A DNA stretch of 64,000 nucleotides from Amblyomma americanum (taxonomy: Eukaryota > Arthropoda > Arachnida > Ixodida > Ixodidae), in assembly GCF_052857255.1 (NCBI RefSeq), contig NC_135498.1:114059634-114123633 (forward strand), written 5' to 3'. Of the stretch, positions 49,491 to 61,791 are shown one piece after another. A program made the translations under genes and the position numbers. Every line of letters begins with the position of its first letter. Positions within the stretch are counted from its first letter, which is position 1. The notes beneath the pieces are model-generated. The model saw only the letters and a list, made by a program, of their open reading frames with translations. It did no database searches and was not told the origin of the DNA.

Positions 49491-51020
49491 CCGAGAACGA
49501 TGAACTTTGCGGCCAGTGTGTGGACTCTGCGGATGCTGGTGGCGCGCACATTGTGCAAGCTGTGTTAATATATTGGTAATTTGAATGATGTAACAGCATA
49601 TACCATTAGGCACGAAATGATGTGTGAATCATGGAAGGAAAGGACAAAACGCTTACCTTCTACAGTGTACTGTAATGTTGCTTCCTCTCTTTAGAATGCG
49701 AGAAATGATTTATGCTAGGCAGAAAAACAGACGATGGCATAATCGCGCTCCTGCTGAATGATTATTCTAACAAAACGAAGTTCCCACTGTCATTGCGCAG
49801 AGCCATCGCTGTTGCTGGTGGCTTAGTCCGAGTTCTTTCACTCGTTGCGCGTTTGAAGGTTAGATGACGTGTCAAGTGACTACTTGACGTCGGAACGCGT
49901 ATTGACGTGACAGGTTTTAAATCTTGAAGGACTTTTTTTATGTGCGAAAAAAGTATTCTAACAAAACCTTACAGTCCAGGTTTTGCCTGCGAGCAAAAGG
50001 CATGAGGTTATGGAAAAACAGAAAAAGCGATGAAAAAATTACCATGGGCACCTATTACAGTGTGTTGGCAATGCAATAACAATAGAAGCTGTTGATGCCT
50101 TGGCGGGAAGTGACGTCACATCCCTCCAGGCAATGAAAAACTTCCCGTATGGTGACGTACTTCCCTCGAACTATTGTGTGATATTCACCACCGACGACAC
50201 ATTTTTTTCCCGAAGATGTTTTATTTTTATCGCGCTAAAACAAAGCATGCTTCGGGACCCGTATGGGTCTCTACGTAAAATATAAAACAAAATGGCTGTT
50301 GTTGCTTGCGTAATGAACGCCGCACTAAGCATGCGCATCTTTTAGCTATTCGCTCGCTGTACGGTTAAGTACGTGCGTGACTGATTGGATATGAAATGAG
50401 ACTACAAGAAAGCTCGATGACAGTGCTTTCTAGGAGGCTATAGCTGCAGATGCGTCACAGCAGACAGTCTTTCAGAGGTGCCTGCTTGGTGGTATAGTTG
50501 CAACAATTAAAAATGGAATCGAATCTGTTCGGGTAAAAATAGCGTCAACTTATGCCTGCTTTTCTAGTGAAAGAAGACGATGTGAAACATTATATGCGTG
50601 TATGATAAAACAAATGCTAGGATTTAAACAAGAATGGGATATGGAAGTGGGGCTTTAGTGTTATCGCTAAATGACATGGAAGCTGGGACATCACTGTTAT
50701 CGGTATGCGTTGAATGACTTCTATACAGGTATGTTGAATAAATTAAAAAAAAACGCAATGGCTGAAGATTATTTTATGAACTGGCACCGACAGCACTCGC
50801 TATGAAACTGCACAGTGAAAAGGAAACTATGAAGATTCCTCTCCCTACTAGCGAATCGAAGTACTTGGATAGCCAAGGTAACATGTTATGATATCGATGT
50901 GCGTTTACTGAGGATGGGCATGGCATACAACATCATGGCTCCTGCGGCCCTAGCTGTTTGCTGCGCCCCGTGAACCAGCTGTTCGCGTTTGCGTTCTTCC
51001 AAGCTTTAGTTATGGTCGAG
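49491..51020. other. Unassigned, no gene seen
   Basis: AT-rich with short frames only. TGACGTCA occurs at about 50111 in a GAAGTGACGTCACATCCC context. It may contain the Helitron 3' end near the start, which I could not place. Confidence 0.4.
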
Positions 51021-51021
51021 G

Positions 51022-51137
51022 TCATAAGGCATGCGCATACATAGTGGCCAGATTTTCTAGCACAATTTCCCCTCCGTCCTTCAGCAGATCTGCTGTTACC
51101 TGATCCTCACCAGCTGTTTTCCCCTTTGTTCTTGTTG
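51022..51137 (-). pseudogene. Short LINE reverse transcriptase fragment
   Basis: The minus-strand frame reads TRTKGKTAGEDQVTADLLK and DGGEIVLENLATMYAHAL. This is the K-x-P/A-G-x-D-x-x-x-A-E-L-L-K segment of the RT fingers, RTE/craniate-like in pattern. The rest is lost. Confidence 0.55.
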
Positions 51138-51302
51138 TTCTAACCTCAAATACGGTGGCACATACCCACGGTGGGGGATTGGCCAAGTTTTGTTTCAGAT
51201 CCGAGTAGGGAAAACTCATCCAGGGCCCGAATCCACGAAACAATTCGCTTTGGAACGCGTTCGCTTTCTCTCTCGCCACCTCGTCCGATTGGCCGTGTGT
51301 CG

Positions 51303-51458
51303 TCCATTCCCATTCCAAAAACCTTTATTTCCACCAGAGAAGAGGCTCCCCTACTCCCCATCCCTGGCACGCAGGCCTAGGGGTGGGGGCCGGGAGCCTC
51401 GCATCTAAAGGCAGGCATAGAGTTCTTGGTCTCTTGCGGCCTCCAGTGCCAGGTGAAT
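51303..51458 (-). mobile_element. 5'-truncated LINE 3' end (same family as 6205-7520)
   Basis: The reverse complement of 7373-7520: tail CATTCCCATTCCAAAAACC, AATAAAGG signal in reverse, and the last codons of ORF2 (FTWHWRPQE region). About 155 bp long, inserted within the Harbinger-like element. Confidence 0.85.
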
Positions 51459-51499
51459 CGTCACCGCTGGCGGTGACATCACTTCACGGAGGCGGTACC

Positions 51500-51991
51500 A
51501 TGGATTTTGTTTACGTCACGAGATATGTCAGTCAAGTGAAAGCGAACGCGTTCGGTCGCTGTGTGTGGAACTCTGAAAGTGGCGTTCGCTTCGGCGCGAG
51601 AAGAAACATGCCGGCAGCTCCCGTCGCCACGCTGTTGTTAGCGGTGCTCAGCGAATGTTATCGGCGGTATCGGCGGTCACGCGTGGATGACAATACTTTC
51701 GACATGAGTGACGATGCCTTCCGAAGGCATTTCAGGCTGTCGAAGGGACTTGTACGCCGGCTATGCGAAGTGCTAAAACCCCCACCTTGGACGAACGAGG
51801 AAAAGTGCGCTCACAACAGAGCGCAAAATACTCTGCGCGCTACGGTTCTACGCTACCGGGGGCTACCAGGCGACAGACGGCAGCGAGGCAACTATTCGGC
51901 TCCCGTAGTCGTCTGTGAGCCGGACGATTTTGGCCGTCGCTCAGACAATCGTGCGCGTCGGCACGAGTGGTTAAAAACGCTCCGAAGTTAG
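51500..51991 (+). pseudogene. HARBI1-like transposase N-terminal fragment
   Basis: The frame reads MPAAPVATLLLAVLSECYRR, then DNTFDMSDDAFRRHFRLSKG and LVRRLCEVLKPPPWT. The F-R-x-x-FRLSK-x-x-V-R-x-LC pattern is typical of the N-terminal part of Harbinger nucleases. The DDE part is absent, replaced by unrelated sequence to 51991. The upstream Met at 51383 lies in LINE-derived sequence and is not meaningful. Confidence 0.65.
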
Positions 51992-52176
51992 CATATAGCT
52001 CCTTAAACATACAAGCAGTCGAGATGAGACCGCCCAACAAAGCCAATTGGCTGTTGCCTGCCCACTCGTCCTCCCACAGTGTTGGTCCCATCCTCCTCCC
52101 CCCGATGCCTACGTCAAATTGACGTCACGGCAAAGCGAACGCGTTTAAAAGCGAACTCTTTCGTGGATTCGGTCCC

Positions 52177-52985
52177 AAGTTTATCTCAAGTGGCTCATAA
52201 ATCTAGAGGAAACTGAAATAAAAAGAAAATCATGAAAGTTGAGAGATCTTGAGAAAATCGGAATGAAAATTGAGGGAACAAAGCGGTGCGAGTAGACTAA
52301 CAAATGCAAGGAATTATTAAGAAAGAAAATAATTTTCAGAGGAAAGCAAAGGCCTCGAGAGGTTAACACAAAAATCTCCCGGTTTCAATGATATACTTGT
52401 GAAGAAGCTCACTCACCTGCCGAATGGCATGCCCTTTGACGGTTGCATCGAAGGAGAGGAGAACGGGAAGAGCGTTCAAGTCCCGCATGGTGAAACTTTT
52501 TTGCGCACATTTTTTTTTCATCGCAAGTGGCATTTCGCGTGACTTGAATGAGAAATCTCGTTCTGTTCAGAATCGCTTCAATATTATGCCGCGTTCTGAA
52601 CTGCACTGCATGCACCTGTTCATTTGATGCATACCGCGTTAATATGAGCTGTCCTAAATTCGTTGTCACTGAGCGGGCACCGGCTTTTGGTCAACAGTGG
52701 CGGTTTTCTTTTGTGTGATGACGTTCATTCGTCGTGTTTACATTAATCAGTACAGTGGTGACTGCTCCTCCGTGCCCCGATTAACAAGTGGCCGTCTGCA
52801 ACTTTCGATTTTGCTGATGCCGAGGAACCCACTTTTTAGTGGGCCTCTCTTAAGGTACCTAGCATGTTATGAATTGTTCCGTGCAACCGTTTAGCGGCGG
52901 ATCCAGTTTTCGCCAAAAGATTCTGGGATCGAATTTGGCACTGTGCTGTTGAGTAGCCCAAAGTACATGTCGAGAGCAATTATAT
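52177..52985. other. Unassigned, no gene seen
   Basis: Short frames on both strands only. The region 52200-52380 is A-rich with GAGA motifs. Nothing matched elsewhere in the window. Confidence 0.4.
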
Positions 52986-52989
52986 TTAT

Positions 52990-54900
52990 TTATCCTAAAA
53001 TTCACAAGGAGGATGTCTGTAAATTTAGAAAGGCGGTCTATCATACATGAGCTCAGAAAACGTATTCTTAACTTCTTAACCGCCTATTTTCTGACTGTAT
53101 ATATGCGACATGTTAGAATGATAAAATCAGACGCTGTGTGGAAAGTTGTAAATAACTTGTTACGTCGCAATACCAAAAGTGCCACAACTCAACGAGTAAT
53201 CCATAAGGACTCTGAATTATCCGGTCAGGCTCTTGCTGACCATTTCAACACCAATTTTTTAACTCCCCATTAACCTATGATGCATCTACCTGAAGTTCCT
53301 CTATATTGTAGCCCTTTCGAAAGCCTTTTCCTTGAGCCCACTAATGAGACCGCAGTATGTACAACCTTTATGAATTTAAATAATAGCAAAGATTTAGATG
53401 TTGACAATATTCAGATAAAACCCGTCAAATATGTACAATCTTTTATTGCACCTGTGCGTGCATACATCTTCAATCTGGTAATTTAAACGAGAGTTTACCC
53501 GGAGAAAATGAAAAAAGCAAGTGTGACAGTTTTGTTTAAAGAGGGAGATGAAGATGTAGTCTCCAATTATAGACCAATATCTGTGATACAGTCTTATCAA
53601 AGGGCTTCGAAAAAGTATTCTTTTCTCGACTAATGAACTTTTTTAATGCGAAACAAATCCTGTCTTAGGCTGAATTTGGCTTCCGAAGGGGCAAGTCGAT
53701 GGAAACAGCTTTGTTATCGCTTAAAGAATGTATCCTGCAAAACATTGCAGAAGGTATTCTCACTGTCGGACTCTTCATTGCTTTTAGTATAGCTTTCAAT
53801 TCCCTAAACCATCAAATTTTAACTCATAAACTTTCTCAAAACGGAGTTCGTAGAACACATTTAGATCTCATGAAATCATACCTGCCAAATCGAAAACAAT
53901 CTGTCTATATCGAACACCATCAGTCTTCGTTTCCGGCGGTACAAAATGGTGTGCCTCAAGCCAGCATTCTGGGCCCGATGCTTTTTAACATCAATATAAA
54001 TGACATTCGCAATATTTATGACAAAGCGAAATTAGTTATATATGTCGATAATAGCGGTATACTAATCTCTGGACAAGACATAAACAAGCTATTTGCAGAT
54101 TGCAGCGCAATCAATACGAAACTAGAGAACTGGTTCTCTTCTAATTCTCCAAATAAACCCGACAAAACTAAGGTAATATTTTTCCGTGCAAGGAACAAGC
54201 CAGTCGAAATACAACGCGCTCCTAAACATGCAAGTCAAGAAATTCAAATTGTTCACACCCACGAAATCCTTGGAATTTCTTTCTCGTCGCATATCAGCTT
54301 TGATCACCATGTGGAAAATATTTGTAAAGAGCTCTCTTCAGTAGCAGGTGTCCTGTCACGATGTCAATGGCTCCTTCCCACTCACATAAAAATTCAGATT
54401 TATCATGCTCTTTTCGGTTCCGTTGTGAATCATTGTAAATCTGTTTGGGTAACCATCACAAAATCAAATGTGATAAAAATACTTGTTCTGCAGAAGAAAA
54501 TGATCTGTAACATGGCAAATCTTGCTTATCTCTCAGCAACGCAAACTGCTTTTAGAAATTATAACATATTTCGTTTTAAACATATGTATGTTTTTCGCAT
54601 TGTGAGGTTGTTTACCATTCTTGTCCTGCTTATAGAGATATCTTAATACATACTGCACATTTAAAGACCGTTTCGAATCGACTCTACACCCGAAACACCG
54701 ATCTTTGTTATATTCCATATTTTCAAAATAATTATAAACTACAAACGCTTGAACACAATTTACCGACCACTCTTAATAAGTACAAAGGTTTGGCTAGTGT
54801 GAAACCAAGCGAGTTAAAAATGCATTTTTTTATTATATAGCCAGGTTGTATTTTATGTGCCTCTGTTGTCTGCCGGTGCCATGTATGCCTATTGAGTGTT
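52990..54900 (+). pseudogene. CR1/L2-like LINE ORF2 with altered catalytic motif
   Basis: Pieces in order: SDAVWKVVNNLLRRNTKS and LADHFNTNFLTPH (linker), MNLNNSKDLDVDNIQIKPVK, KASVTVLFKEGDEDVVSNYR and, in the 315-codon frame 53699-54646, LFIAFSIAFNSLNHQILTHK, NGVPQASILGPMLFNI, VIYVDNSGILI, EILGISFSSHISFDHHV and IQIYHALFGSVVNHCKSVW. The catalytic box is YVDN instead of YADD/FADD, so the second catalytic Asp is missing. There is no RNase H. Stops near 53274 and 53486 break the 5' half. Confidence 0.8.
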
Positions 54901-55179
54901 TTTTCTCTTTATTTTTCTCGGGTCCTCCCTTCGTTTTCATGCGTCTGGAAACTATTGTTAGTGAACATACATGCTCATTGTTTTCATTGCATTGAATTTC
55001 TGTCACTTGCTTCGTTGTGTTTGTGTTTGTTCTAATCTATATCTATTTGTAAACATTTTTTTTGTTGCTTGAAGTGCGTTTGTCGTGTACTGCCATTTCA
55101 GAAGTGCTTGGGCCCAGTCAAGCTGCCTTTTAGCAGCTTTTAGTCCTTGCATCTCTCTAGGATGTAACTTGCATTCTGG

Positions 55180-55808
55180 GAAAGTAAAGTGAATTGAAAT
55201 GTTCGTAATAACACCATAGCGTGCCCGCGCTGCTCTGAACCACATAGCGGTGACAGTTGCCGCGCTACTGTCTTGAAGTGCGCCAACTGCCGTGGCTCTC
55301 AAGACTCTTCTTCGAAAGTCTGTCTCCGCCTAAAGAAAGGACTGGCGGTGTTGAAGCAAATGGTGGGAGACCATTCAACCACAGAGAGGCCGCAACTATT
55401 GTTCGTCAGCGTCGTTCTTGTCGTCGACGATCTGCTCGACAAAAGGCCGACAGCGGCACGGAAGCCCCCATCGCTCCTTCTACTTGTCCTCCCCCTCCAC
55501 TGAGTAATGTAAGCCCGGTGACTGGTGAAGCCGGAACGAGTGCTTCTGAGGTGACAGGGTCACCATTGCCGAAGCCACATTCGACCTTGGTGTCTGAGCA
55601 GGCACCACGCCCCCGCTGTCCTACACCTACAGCTGAGCGAGCCCAAGGCAGATATCCAGCCCTGGGTGAGGAAGTGCAGGTGGCCGCCATGTTGAGGTTC
55701 ATTATGAACGCCATGCGTGTGGTGCTTTCTAGCTTTCATTTTCCAGCAGCGCGGAATGCATTGCAGCTACAGGACGCGCCAAATCCCGTCCTTTCAGCCT
55801 TCCAGTAG
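55180..55808 (+). pseudogene. LINE ORF1 (gag-like) with CCHC zinc knuckles
   Basis: CPRCSEPHSGDSC and CANCRGSQDSSSKVC are two knuckle-like Cys/His boxes at the start, followed by LKKGLAVLKQMVGDHSTTE. After a frameshift a proline/serine-rich tail reaches the stop at 55806-55808. ORF1 proteins of I/Jockey-type LINEs have the knuckles at the C-terminal side and bind the element RNA. The 5' end is missing. Confidence 0.75.
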
Positions 55809-55849
55809 CAGACACAATGACTCTCCCAGCGTTACCGTTTGAAAGCCAA

Positions 55850-56540
55850 GTCAGAGAATCATTCATTTTCTAGTAGAATGACCGTGGACTCAATTCCCGC
55901 ATTTCGTACATTCGCGAATACAGCTATAAACACAGATTTTCAATCCTTGTGATTTGTAAGCCCAATTCACAAAATCCCGTCCAAATTTCTGGCTGTCACG
56001 CGTTTGCATCCTCCACGTACAGGAGAAATAGCAAGTTCATCCCCAACATTCGAAGGTAGCTTACTTATGTGCACCATACGGTTACCCCTCACAACCATAA
56101 CCAGTACGTCTGTGTAACGGTGAAAAGGCGCACCCTGACGTTTACGCCTGTGGGCGCGTACTTATCTCCAACATCTAGGTTTTACGCGGGCAGACTAAGG
56201 GACCATTTGGCTGTAACACCAGCGCCTTGGGTCGTCACTGATGACTAATGCGCATCACGTCATGTGGGGAGGCATCCAAATGAATTCGAAGGAGTCTTGT
56301 CTGCTTCGCATCTGACAACGACCTACAATGCCTTAACGACGGTTCCCCAACGTACAATTGCGGGCTTCTTACAGCAGTTGCCTGGACTTGGCGTTTGTGT
56401 CTCGGTGCCTTGCGAGACGCGTCCGGTAGTTTGCCGACGCAGCGGCGCATGGACGTGACCACATCCTCACATATATTATTGTTCCTTGTCTCGCTGTATG
56501 CAGATCTGCCAAACGCCTGCAACTAATAGACTTGACAGTG
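55850..56540 (+). pseudogene. LINE ORF2 endonuclease (APE-type) remnant
   Basis: Recognisable pieces are TDDNAHHVMWGGHPNE-like sequence at about 56235-56285 (matching the DFNAHHxxWG motif), ESCLLRIASDNDLQCLNDGS after shifts at about 56290-56345, and SCLDLAFVSRCLA at about 56375-56420. Each corresponds to consecutive motifs of the apurinic-type endonuclease. Many indels. Confidence 0.65.
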
Positions 56541-57700
56541 TTTAAAACCTTTATGGAAGAAGCTTGAAGAGAAAATATTACAACATTACAACATGCATTG
56601 AAGAGCGCATCAAGGAGGCTATGAAGCACGCGAGATGCTTCTTCACTCCAAAGCCAAAGTTCACAGACTTCGATGTGGAGCTGCAGCGCCTCCGATCACT
56701 TCGACGAAGAGCAGAGAGAAGATACAGGTGCACAAAGTCGCTGCATGACTTAAGGGATGCAAGGCGCACACGCTAGAAAATTCAGCGCAGAATTCAAATC
56801 TTGCAGGCTGACCGTTGGAATGAATTCTGTGAATAAATGGATCCTCGAAAGCCTCTCTCCCGCATCTGGAGTGGAGTTCGTGGTTTGCGAACATCTTCTC
56901 AGCAGCTCCAACCATTCAAGTCTCTCGCGCTTCACCAACGACGTAGCGAAGCGGAGATTGGTGAATATGTTTGCGCAAGAATAGCAGGTGTCAGGAACCA
57001 ATCCACAACTCCTAATTGGTGCGAAGTGCCTAGATCTAGGTTTTCGCGAATGGACCTTCATTCTACATGGAAGAACTAAACGCCACCATGGCCGGTTGCA
57101 GACGGTCTTCATCGCCGGGGCGCGAAGGAGTAACATACTCTGCACTTGCAAAACTTCGTCAGGTGGCTCGACGCGATAGCGCTTGACCGTGGCGTTGTTT
57201 CTGGATGTTAAAGGGCGTATCATAATGTCACTCATCAATCTATTTTGGACTCTCTGGAAGCTTCAGAAGTTCGTGGTCGCAAGTTCTGCTGGATATGCAG
57301 TTATCTATCCAACCGATCACTATTTATGCCGACTGAGAACGGAACAACATCTTCACATGACTCTTCCCGTGGGGTACTACATTGTGGAGTACCCAGCCTA
57401 ACGCTTTTCAGTCTTGCGCTTGTCTGCCTTGTCAATGTACTACCGCAGTCGGCGAGAGTTTCAGTCTATGCAGACTACATTTTTATCTGGGCATCAGGAT
57501 TTACGCGACAAGTACGAGCAAGGCTTCAAAAGGCGGAAAGCATAATTGCGGCCTACCGCCTCCTTGAAGGTCTGAGGATTTCTACAGAAAAATGTTCCGT
57601 TGTTGCCTTTACACGCATGAACATGTTACATTACCCCGTACGCATAAATGGGTTAACAATACCCTACTAAAGAATCCATCGCTTCCTCAAAGTAATCATC
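56541..57700 (+). pseudogene. LINE ORF2 linker and reverse transcriptase remnant
   Basis: The linker reads CIEERIKEAMKHARCFFTP, RLRSLRRRAERRYRCTK and, after a shift, MDPRKPLSRIWSGVRGL. The RT core is badly decayed until YADYIFIWASGFTRQVRAR at about 57465-57520, the catalytic box with Tyr in place of the second Asp (YADD expected). AESIIAAYRLLEGLRIST and VRINGLTIPY complete it. Confidence 0.7.
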
Positions 57701-59160
57701 GTTCGTAATATAATATGGAGCCCACGTCACGTACATGAAAAGGCGACTGACATCGATCGTTCATGTTTTCTTCTTTCTCGGACGGAAGTCGTGGGAAGCA
57801 TCAGTACAGTCAATGCTCCAGCTGTACACCGCATTATTCATAGGAATCCTTCGGTACAGTATCCATGCACTAGGAAACCTGAGGAAAACGAACATAAGGT
57901 GTCTGCAAAGTATGCTCTGCGGACGTACCTAGGACTGCCAAAATGCGCGTCTACAGCCGCAACAGTACTCAACACTCAGGAGAATTCAGAGACTGCTTAT
58001 GTCACAGTCGAAACCTTGAGAGCGCACACTTTTACCTCTCTCGGACTCGCGCACACCATCTTGCCAGTCTTCCTGCTAACCGGCCGTGTACATCGTTTGC
58101 GAAAATTATTGATGCACATTGCGACTTCCCACCAACGCTCTTTACACCATTCTCCAGACCGTCTTATCCGTTATGGAGTCTACACCTACCTCGTGTGCTT
58201 CTTTCCATACCGGCCATTAGAAAGAAGGCTGATTTATCAACGACAGCACTGCAACAAACGACTCTAGAATATTTGCATTACAAACACAGACTCCTACTGC
58301 ACGTAAACACCGATGGATCAGTGACCCCTTCCAGTTTCTCGGGCTTTGTAGTCATCACCATAAGAACCATAGTTAAGAAAGTAGAAATATCACACCGGAC
58401 TTCATCGCCTGGTGCCGAACTTACTGCTATACGTGTCGCCACTGAGTATATCAGTGAAGAAACAACCAAGCAATGGTCTGCATTCACTGACTGGAAGGCA
58501 GCCCTCCAAGCGTTACAATCTGCTCTTCGTCATGGGTCTATGAACAACCTGTTGCCGAAATCCGAGAGCTCCACCACACAGCCATCAGCAAGGGGCACGA
58601 TATTGTTTTCAAATGGCTACCAGGACACAGCGGCATCGCAGGACACCACCGCGCGGACGAGGCCGCGCGAACTGCTCACCATGAGGGTGGTTGTGTGTCC
58701 ATCCCCATCTCGAGAGCCGACGCAGTGGGTAGGCTAAGACCACTGTCACGGGGCATCAGGCTTGCCGCGTAAAATTCAGGTCGATTCTCGCATTCGCGTT
58801 TAAAAACCTTAGACTCAGCTCTGAAGCTTCGGCACCCATCCGGCCTACCACGACGTGGAGCAACTTTGTTGTGTCCCCTGCAGCTTGGTGCAGCTTTCAT
58901 CAAGCACTACTGCTTAATAGGTATGGCTGAAAGCCCTGCATGTGCCATCTGCGGGCATTCACATTCTTTGTGAATGCCCGGCCTACAACGCCCAGAGACC
59001 GTCTCTCTGCCGTGTACTGGAGCATCTCGGCCTGCTCCCACAGACGGAAACGAAAATTTTCGGCCACTGGCCGCTGCGGTCGTCGTCGTCGGCGAAGGCC
59101 TCCAAGGCACTGCTCTGTTTTTTGAAGACACCTGGCCTGCACGATAGGCTGTGACTTTAC
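57701..59160 (+). pseudogene. LINE ORF2 C-terminal part with RNase H
   Basis: LYTALFIGILRYSIHALG and LGLPKCASTAATVL follow the RT. RNase H: HVNTDGSVTPSSFSGF (first Asp), GAELTAIRVATEYI (Glu), FTDWKAALQALQSALRHG (second Asp), and after a shift WLPGHSGIAGHHRADEAA near 58614-58660. The C-terminal Cys/His box ICGHSHSLCECPAYN is followed by KALLCFLKTPGLHDRL and the stop at about 59152. Frameshifts are at roughly 58240, 58530 and 58930. Confidence 0.8.
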
Positions 59161-59380
59161 TTAACGCTGTGACTTAACATAGTGACTTTAATTTCCTGCA
59201 ACTGTCTTTTCTCCTTAATCTTTTTCTCCCTTTACCCCTTTCCCCCTGTGCAGCGCAGCAAACCGGCTATTGTGTGCTTAACCTCCCTGCCTTTCCTCCT
59301 CCTCCTCCTGTTCCTGCTAAAGCGTATGACAGTGTTGACGATTCAATCCTTCTCTCCAACTTGACATTATTACAGCTGGC
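59161..59380 (+). other. LINE 3' UTR
   Basis: Pyrimidine-rich sequence with CCCTTTACCCCTTTCCCCC, GCAGCAAACCGG and TTAACCTCCCTGCCTTTCC, a 3' UTR type frequent on tick I-like LINEs. There is no polyA signal before the junction with the next LINE. Confidence 0.6.
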
Positions 59381-59439
59381 ATACTATATTTATGCATAGA
59401 TCCGCGAATTTTAATCAGGGCGGCAGTTATTTTGCTCTG

Positions 59440-61312
59440 ACGATTACTTCACCTCAGACACCTATGCCCAGACGAGAGGCTTGTCACAAGGTTCTGTACT
59501 TTCGCCACTTCTATGCAATCATGTGTGTGCGACATTCCAGTAAACCCTGATGTTACAGTATATGTTTATGCAGATGACAAAGCCTTCTTTGCTTCTGCAG
59601 CATATGTTCATGCCCTATATCGTTCTCTCTAGGATTACCTGAATAAGCTCGAGGTTTGGCTGGAAACAATAAATTTGGTTTTAAATGTGCGCAAAAGCAG
59701 CGTGCTAGTTTTTAAAACCAGCATGCCTTTATATATATCGCTACAATATCGCTCGGACAGCATACCTTAGGTGGAATTACTGAGGTATCCGGGCATCAAT
59801 AATGATGCCAGTATCGATTGGCGGCCACACATCAAGACTGATGTTGAGAAATGTGAGGGTGCACTAGTTAGGCTGTTAATAAGTAATAGAAATTTGGCAT
59901 GCGCCGGGACACCCTTGTACTTCTCTTCAAAGCCTATGTCACACCGTTTTGCAATTTGACAGCGTACTTTTTTCTGGCTCTCCTAACTCTAAGCTTCATC
60001 CGTTGCTGCTGCTAGAAAGACGCGCACTGCGCCTCTGCCTAGGTCTCCCTCAATCAGTTTCCACCGCAATTCTGTACCTGGAGGATCGTGTTCCCTACCT
60101 TAACTCCTGTTTTCACCTTACAACTGTCAAGACGTCTTTGTGGGCATTTGAGTCGGCTCCTAATGTGGCTACACCTATTTTCTTCTCGCACCCCGCCCTC
60201 TTTCTCACTCCTCACTGGCCAAGGTTCCACCTCCCTCAAGTTGTTTTCACTCATAACCTTGTATCCAACGTTGGTGTGCATCTCAATTTTGTATGCAGAG
60301 TTTGTTGGGCAGCGGCCCCTGTGCATATTGCTTTTGATTACATTTTCGCGATTAATGCGAAGCATCTGCCTGCAAGGATATTAAATAGACTCCTCTTTGA
60401 TCACTTTGCCCATTTCCCGCAACATACTGTGATTGCTACAGATGCATCTAGGACCGGCCGGAAGGCAGCGGTTCGTATTTCTTCCGTCTCTCTTGGGGAG
60501 TTTTTCGGTTAGAGTTTCGGATTACTCAACCATATTTCTAGCAGAGTTTATGGCTCTTGGGCTGGCCACTTTCAAAATACTCACAACAGTTTCTCAGGTG
60601 ATATTCCTCTCAGATTGTTTCTCTGTTTGTTTGGCGCTGGAGTCCACACGAAACGTTTTTTTTAGGCGCTCACTAAAGTTTTTGATTCCTGGATGGCTGA
60701 AAGAGCGGCGCTTTGTTTGGATACCAGGTCACTGCGGTATTTTATTAAAATGAAGCAGCAGACTTTTGGGCAAAATCAGCTCTAAATGCACCTGTTGCCT
60801 GTAGCGTCCCTAATCTTGTTCTTTTCGGTATGACTAGATTTCAGCCTTTTCAGTTTATAAACGCCTCGTGCAACGACAACGATCCCTTACTCTCTACTGT
60901 TGACCAACATCTCATGTACTCATTGAAGGCTCGTCCGAGTAAAACTCTGCGGTTTGAGGTAGCGATGACACTCATGCGATGCAAGATTCCCCGTTTAAAT
61001 CTTTACTTATGTAGATGCGGGTTTAGTCCCACAAACCTTTGTGCTGCTTATGGTGAAGTTGACACTTTGCAGCATTTTTTACTCTCTTACCGGAGGTTTG
61101 CACATCAGAGGAGAGCACACCTAGAAAGTCCCATTACAAATTTGGGTCTCACTTTGTCAGTTCCCCTCCTCCCCTCTTTCGGCGCGAGCGCCAGGGGCTT
61201 TGCTTTGCATCAAGATTCCGAATACCTGCACAGTTAGAGAACAGCTACCGGCAGAATTCCTTGCTAATTGTTTCTAAAATTTCAGCGTTTAAAGGAGCGT
61301 TCGGGTATTTTA
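59440..61312 (+). pseudogene. RNase H LINE ORF2 (family alpha), copy 2, with catalytic YADD
   Basis: It starts in the RT with TRGLSQGSVLSPLL, then VTVYVYADDKAFFASAAYV at about 59559-59610 with intact YADD, LNKLEVWLETINLVLN and CAGTPLYFSSKPM. Its C-terminal half matches copy 1 at 1-1043: IATDASRTGRKAAVRIS, AEFMALGLATFKI, FVWIPGHCGILL, CRCGFSPTNLCAAYGEVD and LQHFLLSYRRF. Five or more frameshifts. The 3' end is interrupted by a Tigger at exactly the same place as copy 1. Confidence 0.85.
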
Positions 61313-61315
61313 ATA

Positions 61316-61482
61316 CAGTAGAATCTCGATAAAAGGAAGTCCGTTAAACGGAACCAACGCTTAAATGGAAAAAACCCCTCGCAGTTGGTTGGTTTTGTAA
61401 TAAGGCGATGTAAAAAATCTCGTTAATCGGAACAAAAATTTTCCGACCACCATACAAACGGGACCAACAATAGGCTAATAAA
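61316..61482 (+). mobile_element. Tigger left end, truncated by a SINE junction
   Basis: CAGTAGAATCTCGATAAAAG after TA at 61314-61315. It matches 1044-1207 closely, then stops where a Ruka SINE begins at 61483. The remainder of the Tigger is not on the far side of the SINE. Confidence 0.85.
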
Positions 61483-61791
61483 CCCGCCGCGGTGGCTGAG
61501 TGGTTAGGCCGCTCGACTACTGATCCGGAGTTCCCGGGTTCGAACCCGACCGCGGCGGCTGCGTTTTTATGGAGGAAAACCGCTAAGGCGCCCGTGTGCT
61601 GTGCGATGTCAGTGCACGTTAAAGATCCCCAGGTGGTCGAAATTATTGCGGAGCCCTCCACTACGGCACCTATTATCCTTTCTTCGTTCACTCCCTTCCT
61701 TATCCCTTCCCTTACGGCGCGGTTCAGGTGTCCAACGATATATGAGACAGACACTGAGCCATTTCCTTTCCCTCAAAACCAATTATTATTA
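61483..61791 (+). repeat. Full-length Ruka-type SINE, best preserved copy
   Basis: CCCGCCGCGGTGGCTGAGTG, GTTAGGCCGCTCGACTACTG, B box GGTTCGAACCC and the complete body to AACCAATTATTATT. No TSD is visible because the two flanks belong to different repeats. Confidence 0.92.

Larger units (their letters stand above)
51223..52176 (+). mobile_element. PIF/Harbinger-like DNA transposon remnant
   Basis: The left end GGGCCCGAATCCACGAAA then TTCGCTTTGGAACGCG. The right end in reverse GGGACCGAATCCACGAAA then TTCGCTTTTAAACGCG. Terminal inverted repeats of about 45 bp. A partial transposase lies inside, and a reversed LINE 3' end interrupts the left part (51303-51458). No clear 3-bp TSD. Confidence 0.75.
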
